Shown here: piece after piece, positions 5,263 to 6,900 of the stretch
Position numbering within the stretch: the first letter of the stretch is position 1
How the letters are laid out: the number at the start of each line of letters is the position of its first letter
Assembly (NCBI GenBank): GCA_900557435.1
Contig: USSH01000137.1
Location: 1 to 6,900 of the forward strand
Source: an uncultured Coprococcus sp.
GTDB lineage: Bacteria; Bacillota; Clostridia; Lachnospirales; Lachnospiraceae
Direction: 5' to 3'
Length of the DNA: 6,900 nucleotides
Program-made: the position numbers and the translations under genes
The notes under the pieces: model-generated
The model's input: the letters and a program-made list of their open reading frames with translations, nothing else
Database searches by the model: none
What the model was told of the DNA's origin: nothing

Positions 5263-6345
5263 ATGCAGTGTAATTTAGCCGTAATAAAAGGTGACGGTAT
5301 CGGCCCTGAGGTAGTTACAGAGGCTATGAAGGTTCTCGATATAGTTGGAGAAAAGTTTGGACATACATTTGACTATGAGCAGATCCTCATGGGTGGATGT
5401 TCAATAGATGCAACTGGTGTGCCTCTCACAGATGAGGCTGTGGCAGTTGCAAAGTCAAAGGATGCGGTTCTCCTTGGTTCGATCGGAGGAAATACATCCA
5501 CATCACCATGGTATAAGCTCCCTCCAAATCTCCGCCCAGAGGCAGGACTTCTGAAGATCAGAAAAGAGCTTGGCCTCTTCGCAAACCTTCGTCCAGCCAA
5601 TCTCTACGATGAGCTTAAGGAGGCATGCCCACTCAAGGCAGAGATCGCAGAGCGCGGATTTGACATGATGATGATGAGAGAACTCACCGGTGGTCTCTAC
5701 TTCGGCGAGAGACACACAGAGGAGGTTGACGGAGTCATGACGGCCGTTGATACCCTCACATACAATGAGAACGAGATCAGAAGAATTGCAATCAAGGCAT
5801 TTGACATAGCTATGAAGAGAAGAAAGAAAGTCACATCAGTTGACAAGGCCAATGTCCTTGACTCATCAAGACTCTGGAGAAAGGTAGTTGAGGAAGTGGC
5901 AAAGGATTACCCAGAGGTTGAGCTTGAACACATGCTCGTCGACAACTGTGCAATGCAGCTTGTGAAGGATCCTGCACAGTTCGATGTGGTTCTCACAGAG
6001 AACATGTTCGGTGACATCCTTTCAGACGAGGCGTCCATGATCTCAGGTTCTATCGGAATGCTTTCATCAGCATCACTTAACGAGACAAAGTTCGGTATGT
6101 ATGAGCCATCAGGCGGATCAGCACCTGACATAGCAGGACAGAACAAGGCAAATCCAATAGCAACCATCCTGTCAGCAGCCATGATGCTCAGATACACATT
6201 TGACCTTGACAAAGAGGCAGATGCGGTGGAGAACGCTGTAAAGCAGGTGCTCAAGGACGGTTACAGGACCATAGATATCCACTCAGAGGGAACACAGCTC
6301 GTAAGCTGTTCCGAGATGGGTGATCTTATCTGCGATAGAATATAG
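5263..6345 (+). CDS. leuB: 3-isopropylmalate dehydrogenase
   Basis: This 360-residue cytoplasmic homodimeric enzyme oxidatively decarboxylates 3-isopropylmalate with NAD+ and a divalent metal to give 2-oxoisocaproate. It belongs to the beta-decarboxylating dehydrogenase family, with G-D-G-I-G-P-E at 10-16, substrate-contacting Arg100, Arg110 and Arg139 (R-E-L-T-G-G-L-Y-F-G at 139-148), catalytic Tyr146 and Lys195, and metal-binding Asp227, Asp251 and Asp255. The NAD-binding loop G-G-S-A-P-D-I-A-G at 284-292 and A-N-P at 296-298 follow. The sequence L-L-K-I-R at 96-100 favours isopropylmalate dehydrogenase over isocitrate or tartrate relatives, as does the operon. Length is normal. AGAAGGA (5248-5254) lies 8 nt before the ATG. 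ilvD follows after 27 bp with no terminator. Nothing seems damaged. Confidence 0.97.
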   Translation: MQCNLAVIKGDGIGPEVVTEAMKVLDIVGEKFGHTFDYEQILMGGCSIDATGVPLTDEAVAVAKSKDAVLLGSIGGNTSTSPWYKLPPNLRPEAGLLKIRKELGLFANLRPANLYDELKEACPLKAEIAERGFDMMMMRELTGGLYFGERHTEEVDGVMTAVDTLTYNENEIRRIAIKAFDIAMKRRKKVTSVDKANVLDSSRLWRKVVEEVAKDYPEVELEHMLVDNCAMQLVKDPAQFDVVLTENMFGDILSDEASMISGSIGMLSSASLNETKFGMYEPSGGSAPDIAGQNKANPIATILSAAMMLRYTFDLDKEADAVENAVKQVLKDGYRTIDIHSEGTQLVSCSEMGDLICDRI

Positions 6346-6372
6346 AAAGAACCATTATTGGAGGAGAATAAG

Positions 6373-6900
6373 ATGAAGAGTGATAATGTTAGGGTAGGAA
6401 TGCAGCAGGCGCCACACAGATCTCTGTTCAACGCACTGGGCATGACAAAGGAAGAGATGGAGAGACCTTTAGTAGGTATCGTATGTTCATACAATGAGAT
6501 AGTTCCAGGTCACATGAACCTGGATAAGATAGCACAGGCAGTAAAGATGGGAGTTGCCATGGCAGGCGGTACACCTGTTATGTTCCCTGCGATCGCTGTG
6601 TGTGACGGTATAGCGATGGGACACATCGGAATGAAGTATTCACTGGTTACAAGAGATCTGATCGCAGACTCAACAGAGGCTATGGCTATAGCTCATCAGT
6701 TTGACGCACTGGTTATGATCCCTAACTGTGACAAGAACGTTCCTGGACTTCTCATGGCTGCAGCTAGAGTAAATGTCCCAACAGTATTTGTATCTGGCGG
6801 TCCTATGCTCGCCGGACACGTAAAGGGAAATAAGACAAGCCTTTCAAGCATGTTCGAGGCTGTAGGTTCATATGCAGCCGGAACCATGACTGAGGAGGAT
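6373..6900 (+). CDS. ilvD: Dihydroxy-acid dehydratase, N-terminal 176 residues (3' end outside window)
   Basis: IlvD dehydrates 2,3-dihydroxy-isovalerate and 2,3-dihydroxy-3-methylvalerate to the 2-oxo acids leading to valine/leucine and isoleucine. It is an iron-sulfur, Mg-dependent cytoplasmic enzyme of about 550-570 residues, so roughly a third is visible. Landmarks are A-P-H-R-S-L at 13-18, [10 protein letters not shown] at 41-50, V-C-D-G-I-A-M-G-H at 76-84, [12 protein letters not shown] at 118-129 with the expected cluster ligand Cys119, and F-V-S-G-G-P-M at 139-145. GGAGGAG (6360-6366) is 6 nt before the ATG. The reading frame is open to the last base of the window. The T-P-C-N motif of the oxygen-tolerant [2Fe-2S] class is replaced by V-P-G-H, as in the E. 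coli enzyme. The related phosphogluconate dehydratase (edd) is less likely given the operon. Confidence 0.95.
   Translation, partial: MKSDNVRVGMQQAPHRSLFNALGMTKEEMERPLVGIVCSYNEIVPGHMNLDKIAQAVKMGVAMAGGTPVMFPAIAVCDGIAMGHIGMKYSLVTRDLIADSTEAMAIAHQFDALVMIPNCDKNVPGLLMAAARVNVPTVFVSGGPMLAGHVKGNKTSLSSMFEAVGSYAAGTMTEED

Overview
The window fits a low-to-moderate GC Gram-positive anaerobe of the Clostridia, most likely a Lachnospiraceae relative. The grounds are the short (421/162 residue) clostridial/archaeal-type LeuC/LeuD pair, strong purine-rich Shine-Dalgarno sites, the clostridial form of the LeuB and IlvD motifs, and a zinc-ribbon membrane protein of a style common in that family. This is inferred from protein style, not from a database search.

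Layout. Positions 1-1157 hold the 3' part of a very AT-rich gene on the + strand for a polytopic membrane protein, probably a GT-C-fold glycosyltransferase of surface-polysaccharide type. It converges, across a 77-bp gap with a weak hairpin, on a minus-strand LysR-type regulator (1235-2245). The 192-bp divergent gap (2246-2437) carries a 17-bp perfect dyad with T-N11-A spacing, a related imperfect copy about three helical turns downstream, and a plausible sigma-A promoter. The dyad lies almost exactly at -65 and the copy at about -33, as expected for an operon activated by the divergent LysR protein. From 2438 to the right edge runs a branched-chain amino acid operon on the + strand: leuC, leuD, an unrelated zinc-ribbon/low-complexity/membrane gene, leuB, then the start of ilvD, which leaves the window.

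How the genes work together. LeuC and LeuD form isopropylmalate isomerase and LeuB is isopropylmalate dehydrogenase, so the window covers leucine synthesis from 2-isopropylmalate to 2-oxoisocaproate. IlvD (dihydroxy-acid dehydratase) serves the shared valine/isoleucine/leucine precursor pathway. leuA and the aminotransferase are not in the window. No T-box or classical leucine attenuator is visible upstream of leuC, so control seems to be at promoter level through the LysR protein. A long imperfect hairpin between leuC and leuD may adjust the processing or relative expression of the two subunits.

The most unusual item is the gene at 4324-5220, set between leuD and leuB. It encodes an N-terminal four-cysteine zinc ribbon, ten tandem 12-residue Q/Y/G/N-rich repeats resembling eukaryotic prion-domain oligopeptide repeats, and a four-helix membrane domain. 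Its job is unknown. Its place inside a tight biosynthetic operon and its signs of recent repeat expansion make it the best candidate for undescribed biology here.
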